A stretch of DNA of 64,000 nt. Origin: Armillaria gallica. Its lineage: Eukaryota; Basidiomycota; Agaricomycetes; Agaricales; Physalacriaceae. Location of the stretch: contig JBANDB010000002.1 of NCBI GenBank assembly GCA_037576215.1, positions 4,960,001 to 5,024,000 of the forward strand, written 5' to 3'. Numbering within the stretch: the first letter of the stretch is position 1; every line of letters starts with the position of its first letter. The position numbers and the translations under genes were made by a program. This document shows positions 11,983 to 23,112 of the stretch, in pieces. Under the pieces are notes generated by a model. That model was not told the origin of the DNA. It searched no databases and saw only the letters and a program-made list of their open reading frames with translations.

Positions 11983-13910
11983 ATGTCTGGTGTCATAGTC
12001 GACCATCCAACGCCGGATTTCTTCCTATTTTCTGGTATCGAAGTTATAGCGATCTTGTTCACTATGGCTCTCTGGGGTAGGACGAACCAGTCTGCTGCGA
12101 TCTTCATTGCTTGATACAAAGACAGGAATCTCCTGCCTGCAGATGTTAGTGTTCGTGTCCACACAGGTCATGATAAACTCATAGATATCTGTCGCTTGGC
12201 AGTTTTCTGTATTTCTTCAGGTATGATTCCACACAGAGCTAAATTCCCACGTTAACGGCTACATTTAGTACACAGAAAGATCGTTGCTACATCAGGTGTT
12301 TGGTACGACCCTTCGTCTACTGCCCCCGGCTAACTAATGTCACTCTCCCCGCAGGTTGTCTGGCTCTGGTCACGCCTAACACTGTGTTTCCGTAATATTT
12401 TTTGACGTCTGTGAATAGGACTATGGATACAGTACATCAAGGTCTGCTTGTTTCTGGAGGTAATTGCTAGCTAATTTGGTGCGCAATTTTCATTGAGCGT
12501 TTCGACTGAGTACGTGTTATCTCTAGTATATAAGGCGATACGCGACAACGAGATAGCAAGTACAAATAACATTCGCTTGTACGTTCTTCCGGATCAGAAC
12601 AAGATTGGTCCGTACTAAAGTGTCCGGCTCGACAGAGAGTATTTAGTCAGTGTTCAACCACTATGAATGCCTTTTGAACCCCTCTGATCTGCCCTAGATT
12701 CAAATCCTTTTTACGGTTAGAGAGTCGTCTTGATCCCTTGTATATCTGACGTACTCATTGTCTTGCAGATTTTGGTAAGCACGCCGGCCCAAGGATTTTT
12801 TGCGTATCGAATTTGGATGTGTAAGACTGTGTTGCTTCAGTATCAATGCGCCTTAACGTCCTTTCAGTCAGTAATAAAAGCAAGCTTATCATTTCCTTCC
12901 TCGTAAGTGCTCCCCTCTCCAGCCGCGCGCGTATTCCTCAAATAATGACCCTACACAGGCACCTACGATCCTATTCCAGCTTAGTGAGTGGCCGTGACTT
13001 TCCATCGACATATATTAAGTGGCATATGCTATCTAGTCGATGGAATCAGTGAGTGTAAAGAAACCTGAATGCCATCCGCGGAGTATTGATTGCTGTGTAG
13101 TTTTCATGGTTATGAAGTGAGACTTCTGAGACTTGCTTCACTTGACACTTGATTAGCAACATCATGATAGCCTTCCAGCAACAGATAAAATGCATATCAC
13201 AACGTCTACTAGCAAGGCAAGAACCCCAATTTCAATTGTCACAGGATCTCACGTCTATCCAGGGCGTCGTTATCGCATACATCATTGACGGCGCTGTTGT
13301 AGATCTGTTTATCGCAATTACTATGTGCTTATTCCTCTGGCGAAGGTATCTGAATATTGGTAACGCAACAAAGGAGTATGCTAGTCGACCCCTCTTTCCT
13401 GCTGTTCACATTCTAATCACCATTCCAAGGACGCGTTCTATGATCTATCGGCTCACCCTCTTCTCTATCAACACGGGCTCCTGGCCAGCCATCATAGCCA
13501 TAATCACTGTGGCCATGGTATGGAATTGATAATCACTTACTGTCACCGCATTCACCATTCCTAGTTAGTGGCGTATCCGACCTACTACCTCTATGCGGGG
13601 CTCTATTTCTTTCTTTCACCTGTCTATTGCAACACCGTACTCGCATCGATCAACGCGCGACCATATATTCAGAACGTCAATAATGGTCAACATATATCCG
13701 TGCCAAAAGTACTTTTCACACCTTGAAATTTTTGCCAGCTTTCTCATCCACAGCGGACTTTAGAACTCTGGTCTTCAATTCCGTACGGGCGTCTCTTCCA
13801 GCCTTCATGCACGCGGAGCACCTGATGAACTAGAATTGGGGTCGTACAAAGTCGGCTCCGAGGAGTTGACTCTCAACACAGAAAGAACGGCTAGCCTGAG
13901 TAGAGTTTGA
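11983..13910 (+). CDS. DUF6534 domain membrane protein (unit A copy)
   Basis: Multi-exon gene for a seven-helix-type fungal membrane protein. Visible pieces in order: an N-terminal helix with FSGIEVIAILFTMALWG; the segment TMDTVHQGLLVSGVYKAIRDN, which fits the family's conserved helix before DUF6534; VLVSTPAQGFFAYRIWMCK; a helix with SVSNKSKLIISFL; then the DUF6534 core with IDGAVVDLFIAITMCLFLWR and TRSMIYRLTLFSINTG, and YPTYYLYAGLYFFLSPVYCN. The last exon (about 13763-13910) ends NTERTASLSRV. Function of the family is unknown; plasma membrane is likely. The copy at 20946-22888 is very similar. I checked the main exons but not every junction, so a small lesion could be missed. Confidence 0.65.
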
Positions 13911-14127
13911 ATATAGCATTGTTTTCTTGATATGTCGGAATCCTAGTAGGAACAAGTAGTTATGTAGTGTCACCATCGACTGTTGCTCTGCTTCCTTCAT
14001 TTGTCGACAGAAACATTGTTAGTGATACATTCAGTGATACAGATCAGTCACTATATACAAAAGCGAGTTACATACAATACAAACCAGTCTGCTCATGTGC
14101 GCCCCTTGATGTTGTACAGCCATCCTA

Positions 14128-14370
14128 ATATATCTTTACCCCTCACTTTCACTCCGGCCCCCTCGAGTATGCCCTTCAACTTACCCTCAGCGTCCAGCTT
14201 TGTCATCACTATCGCCGATAGAGTTTCCTCGGAGAATAACGTTGGGGAATGTACTATGAGATTTTAGACGTGTGAGAAGCGATTTTGGTTGTATCAAGTC
14301 GTCTGTCAAGAAGAATGAGTAAGAGCACGGTACAGAAAAAGAGATAACGCACCTCTCAAATCGACCTCGA
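14128..14370 (-). pseudogene. Glutaredoxin 3' fragment at the duplication junction
   Basis: Copy of the last exon, last intron and 18 nt of exon 2 of the glutaredoxin gene at 23113-23880. It keeps FPNVILRGNSIG but a 5-bp loss just after shifts the frame before the conserved C-terminal helix. It lacks the active-site cysteine and the N-terminal exon. Its 5' end stops exactly where the RNase H exon tail begins at 14371. Confidence 0.8.
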
Positions 14371-14606
14371 CGAAGCAGACTTCCCTCGCGAAACAGGCAG
14401 CGCGTGCTGCATGACTTCCCATCTCCTGGTAGTTTGAATTTTGGACACAGTATGATTCGTGAGTCTTGGTTTGCAGGAATCAGCCAAAATCCCACATCGA
14501 TACCAAGGAAGCGACAGTTCAGATAAAGTTTCAAATTTGCGGGCCATGTCCTTAGGATGTGCATCTCTGAAGTATGAGATCATCAATGAATCTTTTCACA
14601 CGTGGA

Positions 14607-17544
14607 CTACACTCCATTGCGATTACTCGATAACCCCTCCTCAAGACTAGGTTCTCCTGGAACAAACCGCCGGACCCTACGCCACGCCGTCGACCAGGGA
14701 TGCCGCGGAGAATCCTCATCTTCTTGATCTAATCGCATGAAATTAGAAGACGCCGTGTCAACCTTCCCAAATGCCCCCACACACCCTGCCTCGATAAAGG
14801 CTTTAAAATCGGATACGGTATGAGGTATGTCATGCATCCCCAATGCCCATTCCGGGAAATCAAAGTCTTCTAACTGTCGTAGACAACGAGACCAGGCAGG
14901 GTCTTCGGGATGGAGGAGAGTAAGACGACGAAGAGTCCTCACGTCACCCCATGTAATGAGGGTAGTGCAAGAAGTGAACAAATTATCGGGCTCATACAAG
15001 TATTCCAACGATTGCTGGTGCACCTGAACATCCAGTTGTTTGGATGCCAGTCCAGTGACAATGAGGTCTAAGAAGACCGATAAAACGCGGCCGTCCTGTT
15101 TGCGCAGTTGTTCAAAGAGAGTCGATACAAAATCAGCAAGAGTCTCATTCGTGAAGGAGGTGTGCTGGAAGAAGTAGGTACCCAGTTCGTATGCCGTATG
15201 ATAATAATCCTCATGGTAGAGCGAAGTCCGTGAATCATCCTCAAAGGCAATTTGGATAGATTTGGTGGCCAGCCGTGGTGTGCACCAGTCTTTGGCAAGG
15301 AACGGTGGAAGAGTGAACGTAGAATTGAGAACTCGGAAGAAAGTTGTTAAGACAAAGGTCTGATCACGGTGAGTTAAAGTACCGTCAAATTCAGCGGACG
15401 AGATCAGCGTGTGTAGCAATTTCAGGACAGCATGTCGATTGGTGTCTAAGGCGACGGCAGGTGGGTTGTTGTCATATGAGCTGACGCCTAGGAAATCGCC
15501 AATGCTTCGCAAAATCCTGCTGAATAAATTCAGACTGTCCAAAAAGGGAGAGACGGGGATTGCCATGCTTCGCATAGAGGGCGAGCCGGCCATATTCAAG
15601 AGAAGATAGAGCCGTGAATCTTGAGGGGGAAATAAATCGATGTGATCCTGGCGGAAAATGGTGGACTCAACACCGACGTGGTCTTGAAGTATGACCTCAG
15701 CGACATATAGGTATAAGCACCTTTGAATCGCTATTCGAATGGTAGTCACGGTGCTATCCACGTCAAAGATTTTCATTCCTTTACGCTCGATGACTCGGGT
15801 AGGGGGGATGAAGTCGGCACTCCAATAGAACGACGGTATCTCGGTGAACAATAGCTGCATCACTTCGAGGTTATCGCGACTGGATGGGAGTAACTTCTGA
15901 AGCAGATATGCCCATACAATGTGCTGTAGGTGAAGAACCCTAGGGTCATCGGGTACGGCTTTCAGATTAGATATGACCAGTTCTCGGATCTCTTTTCGAC
16001 AATCTGTCTGAATAGACAGAAGGTCTGCATAAATGCCAGGGGGGAAGCACTCCTCGGTAGGTCGCGGCATTCTCCCAATATAGAACGAGTCTGTGAAGCG
16101 GAGATGGGCTCGAAGGAGACGATCCACTTTATTTTCATGCACAGAGACGTCTTGGCTGGAGCCAAGGATTTCGAGAGCTGTAGAGCATTCGAACGAGATG
16201 TGGGCTATACGACACTGTAGAGATTTCACAGATTTGAGTGGCAAAGCGCTCGTTGATTCTATCACAATGTTCCGCACGCTGGGGTTGGACGACATGTGAA
16301 TGAGCCAAGCCAGTGCTTGCACGTCGGTTTCATCCGCATCAACCTCCACAGCCATACGCTCAGCCTCCCTTAGTGTGCGAACGGTAGGGGCCTTCGAGGT
16401 TGACATATGGGCCGGTCGTGTCCAGAATTTGGAGATCGGAGAGATTAGCCAGTTGAAAAGGCCATTGTGCAAGATATAGGTGTAGAGAGGGAATACGTAT
16501 TGCGACAGCGGAGTCTTGTAGGGGCATGAAGGGTATACGATCGGAAGAAAGTTGGTGACGATGTAGGCGGAAAATGATATGAAAGTAATTGCTCCGACAA
16601 TACCTGCAATCGGCGCGCGCAATGGGACAATAAAAAGGACCAAACCCACAAGAAAGACAGCCAGCGATACGCTCATGAGGACGGGAAGTAGTCCAATAAT
16701 GAAGGCTACACGCCATTGCTGGAGACCCATGTATCGGAATTGACGCACACGACATCTATCGCGCGGTGTTCCCGATGGCACCGACATGTACTGATGGATC
16801 CACTGCTTTGTCAAAACAGCGAATAGGGCAGTCGTGAGACTCAGTGAGAGGCTTGTGAACCACAAGCCATTGACCCACGAGTCAGATGATGATGGACGAA
16901 AAGCGAGGTCTGCTTGAGGGACATTATTTACGAGGGAACCGTTGGAGGCGGAGCGTTGGACATTGATGAGTTCAATCAAAAGCGAAGTAGTGACCTGGCC
17001 ATAGTCAACCTGGAGGCTTTGCGATGTTTGAGCTACGAATGTTGTGACCACTGCCGAGAAAAGACCAGCCTTTGCTTCTGTCAATGGAGGAATTATCAAT
17101 TTCTAAACAATTACACTCACGAAGACAAGGAGAACATCTAACCCGTCTCTCCACCCTTCCACCATTTCACTGTCAAATGGAGCGCATTCTTCGAGGTATG
17201 TTCTCCACACCCTAGCGGTTGGCCCCATCTCCTCGTGCCGCTTATCCTCTGGAATTTCTTCTCGTAGTCAAATGGGTCGTTCCCTGGACTGTTCATGAGG
17301 CGAGCGACCGGTGGAAGAGAAGAATAGACGCACCTTTGACGATATATTCAGGACGCTCCATACCCATTGTCCTGCGCCTCGACTTGCGTTGTCGACGCTG
17401 GGAATAAGACGTCCAAATCTCAACCTCTGGACCATTATCCTGGGAGATATGGGGAGTCCTTGAATGAGCTTCGCTCTCAGAGATGTCAGGCGCCGATGAA
17501 TGACTGTTGTCCTCGCTGTCCTGGACGGTGCGAACAGAAGGCAT
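14607..17544 (-). CDS. DUF6535 domain membrane protein (unit B copy)
   Basis: Exon 1 is 17334-17544, exon 2 ends at 17121 and exon 3 is 14607-17069. The junction LLVF / AGLFSAVVTTF across a 51-bp intron is canonical for DUF6535. Then follow LWFTSLSLSLTTALFAVLTKQW, RQFRYMGLQQWRV and further hydrophobic helices (LPVLMSVSLAVFLVGLVLF), and a long soluble C-terminal part of over 500 residues. One oddity: the exon 2 acceptor used by the unit A copy (TTAG) is ACCG here, and a 1-bp loss follows it near 17256. A downstream acceptor (CCAG, near 17250) would restore the frame but drop about 17 residues. The family's function is unknown. Confidence 0.72.
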
Positions 17545-18299
17545 GGGAGTCAAAGTCAGAGTGGAGGTCGCGTGTAAAGCGCGTTCTTAAGCACCTGCAT
17601 TCTTCTCCCACGGTCCCCGGCGAAGTCATTGCCTAGTCCTATCATTTTTTACTGGAGGAAACGCCGGTAAGCATGCTTGAAGAGATAACATGATAGCAGG
17701 GCTTGCAAGTGCCCACTTGAAGGCCACGTGTGAATTTCAAAATTCCGACGCGACCCCTCAGCTCCTTCTTCTTGTCCTCGTTGCACCCGGATCTCGTTCC
17801 CTCTGCAAGCCTCAGCTTCGACGTTCAACGTTTCGGGGGGGAAGAAGGGTCTATCGTTTGAGAATGGATTCGCTGGCGTGCAAGCTGGCGTACGAGCAGG
17901 AATGAACAGTGCGTTGCTTTGCTATTTCATCTTTATCAAATATCGATGCTGATGGGATCCCAACAGTGCGCCCACCGAATAATAACGATGTCCTGGATGT
18001 GGACTATGCTAGAGAAGAAAATTCAGATATTACTTTCAGATCTATCGAAAGAAAATGGGTCTCCGCCTTATAGAGGACAAGGCATCGTAGTCTTGCGTCC
18101 ATACGTGCGTATTCTGCCTTCCATAATTTACTATTTCTAAGCATTTGTTCAATATTTATTTAGATATATTGTACTTGCCTGTAACCACCGAGAAGTATAG
18201 ACTCAACCGAGTCCCCACTTCGGTTGATGACAGCCGCCCGAGTTGATCGATTGTCACCAACTGGCGGTGAGACTGGTTCGGGTCTACGAGAATTACATT
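17545..18299. other. Unit B spacer between DUF6535 and RNase H genes
   Basis: It includes a short remnant (17600-17636) of the hypothetical gene preserved in unit A and otherwise matches 9839-10539. Apart from the inverted-repeat element at 18198-18286 I see no gene. Confidence 0.4.
18198..18286 (+). repeat. Inverted-repeat (MITE-like) element, copy 2
   Basis: About 89 bp. The left end is TA followed by GACTCAACCGAGTCCCCAC; the right end is GGTGAGACTGGTTCGGGTC followed by TA. The ends are imperfect inverted repeats (GACTC-AACC and GGTTCGGGTC). It lies 14 bp beyond the stop codon of the RNase H-like gene, in its probable 3' UTR. The reverse complement of 36423-36522 aligns along the whole length, with an 11-bp internal duplication there. 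Confidence 0.65.
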
Positions 18300-19093
18300 T
18301 CAGAAAGTTATGACCTGTGTGGCCTTCTTTGCCAATTCGTCGGCCTTGTTCAACTCTCGAGGAATCGACCAAAATCCCACATCAATACCTTCCTTCTCCA
18401 CAGAACTGACGGCTTTATCCAACTTCAAATAAAGATCAAGATTCGCAGGTCGTTTTCCCTGAGACGTGCGCATTCCTTTCGTCTGATACTCACCAGTTAG
18501 CTACGAGTCAAGAAACTCAAAGACATGCGTACCTTCCATTTAGGCAACCACTTCGTCATACCCAACACCACATACTCCGAGTCGGACGCGATAATCCATT
18601 GAGGACGAGTTACCGAACCAGAGTCGCCTCTAGTGTCATGAGTCTTGAACGTCCGCAATTCGTGCCTCTTCTTGTTGCGATATTTCTCCCCATCCGTCTC
18701 AAAGTGTTGCATATGCAACTTCTCCAGTCCTTGAAGGGCAGCCAACAGTTCTGCACGTTGACTGGTCTTCTTGGTGCCCGGATCCAATGCATCGTCAACA
18801 GGGATACTCCATGTATCCCTCTCACCGCTTCCAATGAAAATCCCAATCCCCGCCGTCGCGTCTAACCTCCCATTATTGGAACATGCCCCATCGACAAAGA
18901 TGAGCCTGAAGTTGTGACAGGGAAATAGCGTCCCTTTGAAAGACTCGTGGTGGCAACATGCCACAAAATATGCGCCGCAGTAGGTGCATTGAGTGATCAG
19001 CTCGTCGAGGGAGAAGGCCCCAGCGAGTCGTTCGCACAAAAGGAATCTACGGTCGAAGATTCCTTCGGAGGCATCATTGTGTTCAAGATCCAT
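18300..19093 (-). CDS. RNase H-like domain protein (unit B copy)
   Basis: The first visible exon starts with ATG at 19093 (MDLEHND) and ends WLPKWK before a GTACGC donor near 18530. A second exon reads to the stop at 18300. Acidic residues of the RNase H fold are all present: Asp in IFVDGACSNNG, Glu in TSQRAELLAAL, Asp in IASDSEYVVLGM and Asp in ELNKADELAKKA. An N-terminal Cys/His cluster (CTYCGAYFVACCHHE) resembles the gene at 5246-6195. It could have an additional upstream exon. The protein probably cleaves RNA in RNA/DNA hybrids or is a divergent RNase H-fold protein; the cellular role is not known. Confidence 0.7.
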
Positions 19094-19384
19094 GAGTATA
19101 GTGAAGAAAGAGCGGTTCACCTCGTGTTCGATCCATATCGGGGGAACCGAACTGAAATATCGAATCCTCTAGAAGCGCGCGCTTCTCTTTGTTATATGTC
19201 GCCGGGATGGCGCTCCTTTGTGAGATGGAATTGGGATGGGATCCGGTAGTGCTATAATGCGGTGCGCGAAACTGACGTGGGAGACGAGGGCCAGAGGAGA
19301 CGTGATTGAAACGCTTGTCTTGCAGCAAACTTTTGAAAAGAGGTACGTTGAGCAACTGAACGTGAGCACGCTTTTGTTTATGCG

Positions 19385-20320
19385 AAATGTTGCTTAGTGT
19401 CTACCTCCAGAAGCAGGAAGCAGCGGAGAAGACCCGTGTTGCAGCTGACGAATTAAGCAATGAAACCGGAGGAGAAGGACTCTTCCTACAAGTTGATTTC
19501 GCTGATTTGAACTCTATCAAGCACGAGGTTTCCGAGATAAGCCCTCTCTTTGGACGGCAAATTGTTTGGTTCAACTCGAGAATCAGAGCTTCATGTGTTC
19601 AATAATGGGTATGTCAACCTTAGTATGCCCTCGGACTTTCCATTCACAATGGCGTATTCTGTCCTCCCTTATGTTTAGATGCTCTGGCCGAACAGTTTCA
19701 CTATACGTCCTTAACCCCGTTTTACAAACCCCATTCTCCAGGCGTCTTCTACTTCATCAGCCTTCTCACCTCTACACTCACATCCACCTTTTCCGAGCCC
19801 AGCTCAAACCACGAATCATGAGCACCGCCTATTGCACCACGTCTTTGACAATGGTCTCAGGATTAGCACACTCAAAGATGGTCCCAAATACCGTAAGATG
19901 AGCAAGCTAGCGTTGTGTTCGCAAAGCAGATTCGTAAGCCCCATACCCGTCGCGCGGATTAAGTATTTTTGAACAGCTGTATCAGAAGATAGTCGCGTGG
20001 ACCACCGAATTGGCGAGCAGTTACGCAGATCAAAATATCATCGTCACCCGGAAGAATTTTGGCAGTTTACTGATATTAAAACAGCTATTCCGGGCACATC
20101 GCTTGAACAGAACGTCTTGGGCCCTCAAGTCTAGTTCCGCCTACCTAGGACTTGAGATGGTAGAAGCGTATTTTCGACGTGCCGCATCTGCCGCAATACA
20201 CACTGGGAAATGATAGAATTACCGTTTCAACGGGGACCGGACTCAAATTATATCGTGGCAGATACGGTCAACGTGTGGCACCCGGTCCGAACGAGAAGTT
20301 GGACTTCCTGATCGAACTAG
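19385..20320 (+). pseudogene. Short-chain dehydrogenase remnants (unit B)
   Basis: Pieces match the gene at 25946-27235: [15 protein letters not shown] (about 19470-19530), the LLTSTLTST region (about 19755-19790), and LKDGPKYRKMSKLALCSQS (about 19865-19925). The N-terminal nucleotide-binding motif is absent, several stops interrupt the frame, and exon order is otherwise kept. A further coding-like stretch at about 20170-20320 is unassigned. The remnant is older than the duplication, because a smaller part of it is also in unit A. Confidence 0.65.
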
Positions 20321-20945
20321 GTTTGTTGCCATGAGCATGGTTATCGCTGTTCCCAACACTTTTTTCTTTGCCATTTAGGCTGACTACTAGATTCAGTGAG
20401 CCGCTCAGTCTATCTTGTCCAATGGTAAACAGATACTTCCCGGCTCTCGTGCTCAAAACTCAACTTTATGAAGAGCGATCCTTTGGCACTTTTCGACCGA
20501 AGCCTGGCGCACGGGTGATCGTGTCAGGTGCCCGGTTACAAGTCCGGCGGATTTTCCAAATGATTCAAATTTTGCAAAAAGTATTTCTGGTCTGCTTTAC
20601 GCGTCACGGTGTTTTGCAGCTGAGACATATCATGATCCTGATCTCCTCGCTTGGTACACTGCTCACTTGCTGCTGTGTACGGCGAAACGGAGAATGCGCT
20701 CCAGAGTCCCCACAGGACCTGTCTCGCGATACTGACTCGACATATTCTATGATAAGTGATCACAATCATGATCTAAAGAACCTGACAGCCTTCCGTCTGA
20801 TGAAGTATCAGGACAGAGTGTCGGCCAATGCCGTCAAATCAGCAGCAGCCGTCTAGAAATGGTAGTCGACACCTTTAAAAACCCCAGTCAAAGAAGATTT
20901 GCTTCGTCTTTGAGCTGCTTCTTATACACACGCCCACCATACGCT
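20321..20945. other. Unit B spacer upstream of the DUF6534 gene
   Basis: Short open frames occur on the plus strand (one ending near 20856 in a run of alanines), and parts match unit A 11650-11940. No recognisable domain; it probably contains decayed coding sequence plus the promoter of the DUF6534 gene. Confidence 0.35.
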
Positions 20946-22888
20946 ATGTCTGCTACTATGGTCCATCTTTCTCCAACACCGGATTTCATCCTATTTTCTG
21001 GTATCGAAGTTTTAGCGATCTTGTTCACTATGGCTCTTTGGGGTAGGACGAACCAGTCTACTGTGATCTTCGTTGCTTGATACAAAGACAGGAATCTCCT
21101 GCCTACAAATGTCGGTAATTTTGTCCACACAAGTCGCAATCGACTCACGGAGATCTGTCGCTCGGTAGTTTTCTGTACTTCTTCAGGTACGACTTTAAGC
21201 AGGACCGATAAACTCCCACATTAACGATTGCCTTCAGTACACAGGAAGATAGTTACTATATCAGGCTTTTGGTAAGAAATTCCGTTGTGAGCGCCCCCAA
21301 GTAACTCATGGCTATCTTCCCGTAGGTTACCTGGCTCTGGTCACGCTTACCACTGTGTGTTCGCAATATTTTTTGACGTCTATGAATAGGTCTATGGATA
21401 CAGTGCATCAGGGCCTGCTTATTTCCGGAGGTAAATGCTAGTGCGTATCTTTCATTGAGCATTTCGACTGAGTACATTTTATCTCTAGTATATAAAGCGA
21501 TACGTGACAACAAGACATCAACTACGGATCTCATTAACTTGTACGTTCTTCCAGCTCAGAGATTGGTCTGTACTACTAAGGCGTCCCGGCTCGACAGAGA
21601 GTATTTGGTCAGTGTTCAATCACTATGAATGCCGTTAATCCCTCTGATGATTGATCTACCCCAGATTCAGATTCTTTTTACGGTGAATGCCAAGTCGTCT
21701 TGATCCCTCGTATATCTGGCATACTCATTGTCTTGCAGGTTTTGGTAACCACGCCGGCCCAAGGATTTTTTGCGTATCGAATTTGGATGTGTAAGACTGT
21801 GTTGCTTCAGTGACAACGCGCTTTAATGTCCTATCAGTCAGTAATAAAAGCAAGCTTATCATTTCCTTCCTCGTAAGTGTTCCCCTCTCCCCCCTTCCGG
21901 TCGCGCGCTTATTCCTCAAATAATGACCCTACACAGGCACCTACGATCCTATTCCAGTTTAGTGAGTGGCCGTGACTTTCCATCGACGTATCCTAAGTGA
22001 CTTATGCTATCTAGTCGGCGGAATCAGTGAGTGTAGAGAAACCTGCATGCCATCCGCGGAGTATTGATTGTTGTGTAGTTTTCATGGTTATGAAGTGAGC
22101 CTTCTGAGACTGCTTTTACTTGGCACTTGACTAGGAATATCATGACAGCCTTCTAGCGATAGATAAACTGCAATTTCCAACGTTTACTAGCAAGGCAAGA
22201 ATCCGAAATTCAATTGTCACAAGTTCTCATGTCTATCCAGGGCATCGCCATCGCATACTTCATTGACGGCGCTGTTGTAGATCTGTTTATCGCAATTACT
22301 ATGTGCTTATTCCTCTGGCGGCGGTATCTGAATATTGGTAACGCAACAAAGGAGTATGCTAGTCGATTCCTCTTTCCTCACTGTTCCATTCTAATCACCA
22401 TTCCAAGGACGCGTTCTATGATCTATCGGTTTACACTCTTCTCTATCAACACGGGCACCTGGCCAGCCATCATAGCCATAATCACTTTGGTCATGGTATG
22501 GAATTGATAATCACTTATTATCACCGCATTCACCATCCCTAGTTAATGGCGTATCCGACCTACTACCTCTATGCGGGACTCTATTTCTTTCTTTCACCTG
22601 TCTATTGCAACACCGTACTCGCATCGATCAACGCGCGGCCATATATTCAGAACGTCAATAATGGTCGACATATAGTCATGTCAAAGGTACTTTGTATACC
22701 TTGAAATTTTTGCCAGGCTTCTCATCCACGGCGGACTTTAGAATTCTGAGATTCAATTCCGCACGGGCGTCTCTTCCAGCCTTCACGCACACGGAGCACC
22801 TGATGAAGTCGAATTGGGACCGTACAAAGTCGGCCCTGAGGAGTTGACTCTCAACACGGAAAGAACGGCTGGCCTGAGTAGAATTTGA
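20946..22888 (+). CDS. DUF6534 domain membrane protein (unit B copy)
   Basis: Near-duplicate of the gene at 11983-13910 with the same exon plan. Recognisable parts are FSGIEVLAILFTMALWG, TMDTVHQGLLISG plus YKAIRDN across an intron, VLVTTPAQGFFAYRIWMCK, SNKSKLIISFL, then the DUF6534 core with IDGAVVDLFIAITMCLFLWR, TRSMIYRFTLFSINTG and YPTYYLYAGLYFFLSPVYC. The last exon starts near 22740 after a TTTAG acceptor and ends NTERTAGLSRI. The protein is probably a multi-pass membrane protein. Both copies look under similar constraint, unlike the DUF6535 and RNase H copies next to them. Confidence 0.68.
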
Positions 22889-23112
22889 ACGTAGCATTGT
22901 TTCCCTGATATATCGGGATCCTAGGAACAAGCTAGTTATGCAGTGTCGCCATCGACTGTTACTCTGCTTCCTTCATTTGTCGACAGAAACACTGTTCGTG
23001 ATACATTCAGTGATACAGATCAGTCACTATATACAAAAGCGAGTTACATACAATACAAACCAGTCTGCTCATGTGCGCCCCTTGATGTTGTACAGCCATC
23101 CTAATATATTCT

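Larger units (their letters stand above)
6153..14370. repeat. Tandem segmental duplication, unit A (8218 bp)
   Basis: This segment is repeated head-to-tail as 14371-23353. Colinear matches run along its whole length: the RNase H exon tail (6153 and 14371), DUF6535 (6568-9200 and 14607-17544), RNase H minus copy (10540-11250 and 18300-19093), SDR remnants (about 11550-11640 and 19390-20200), DUF6534 (11983-13910 and 20946-22888) and glutaredoxin 3' end (14128-14370 and 23113-23353). Conserved stretches look roughly 90-96% identical by eye. Unit A has lost sequence in DUF6535, RNase H and the SDR remnants. Unit B lacks about 500 bp around 9260-9800. Confidence 0.88.

Noticed and set aside
17070..17120. 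An 18-bp intron in the DUF6535 genes
   Set aside because: Too short to splice. Using the acceptor ending AAAG gives a normal 51-bp intron and the canonical LLVF-AGLFSAVVT junction in both copies.
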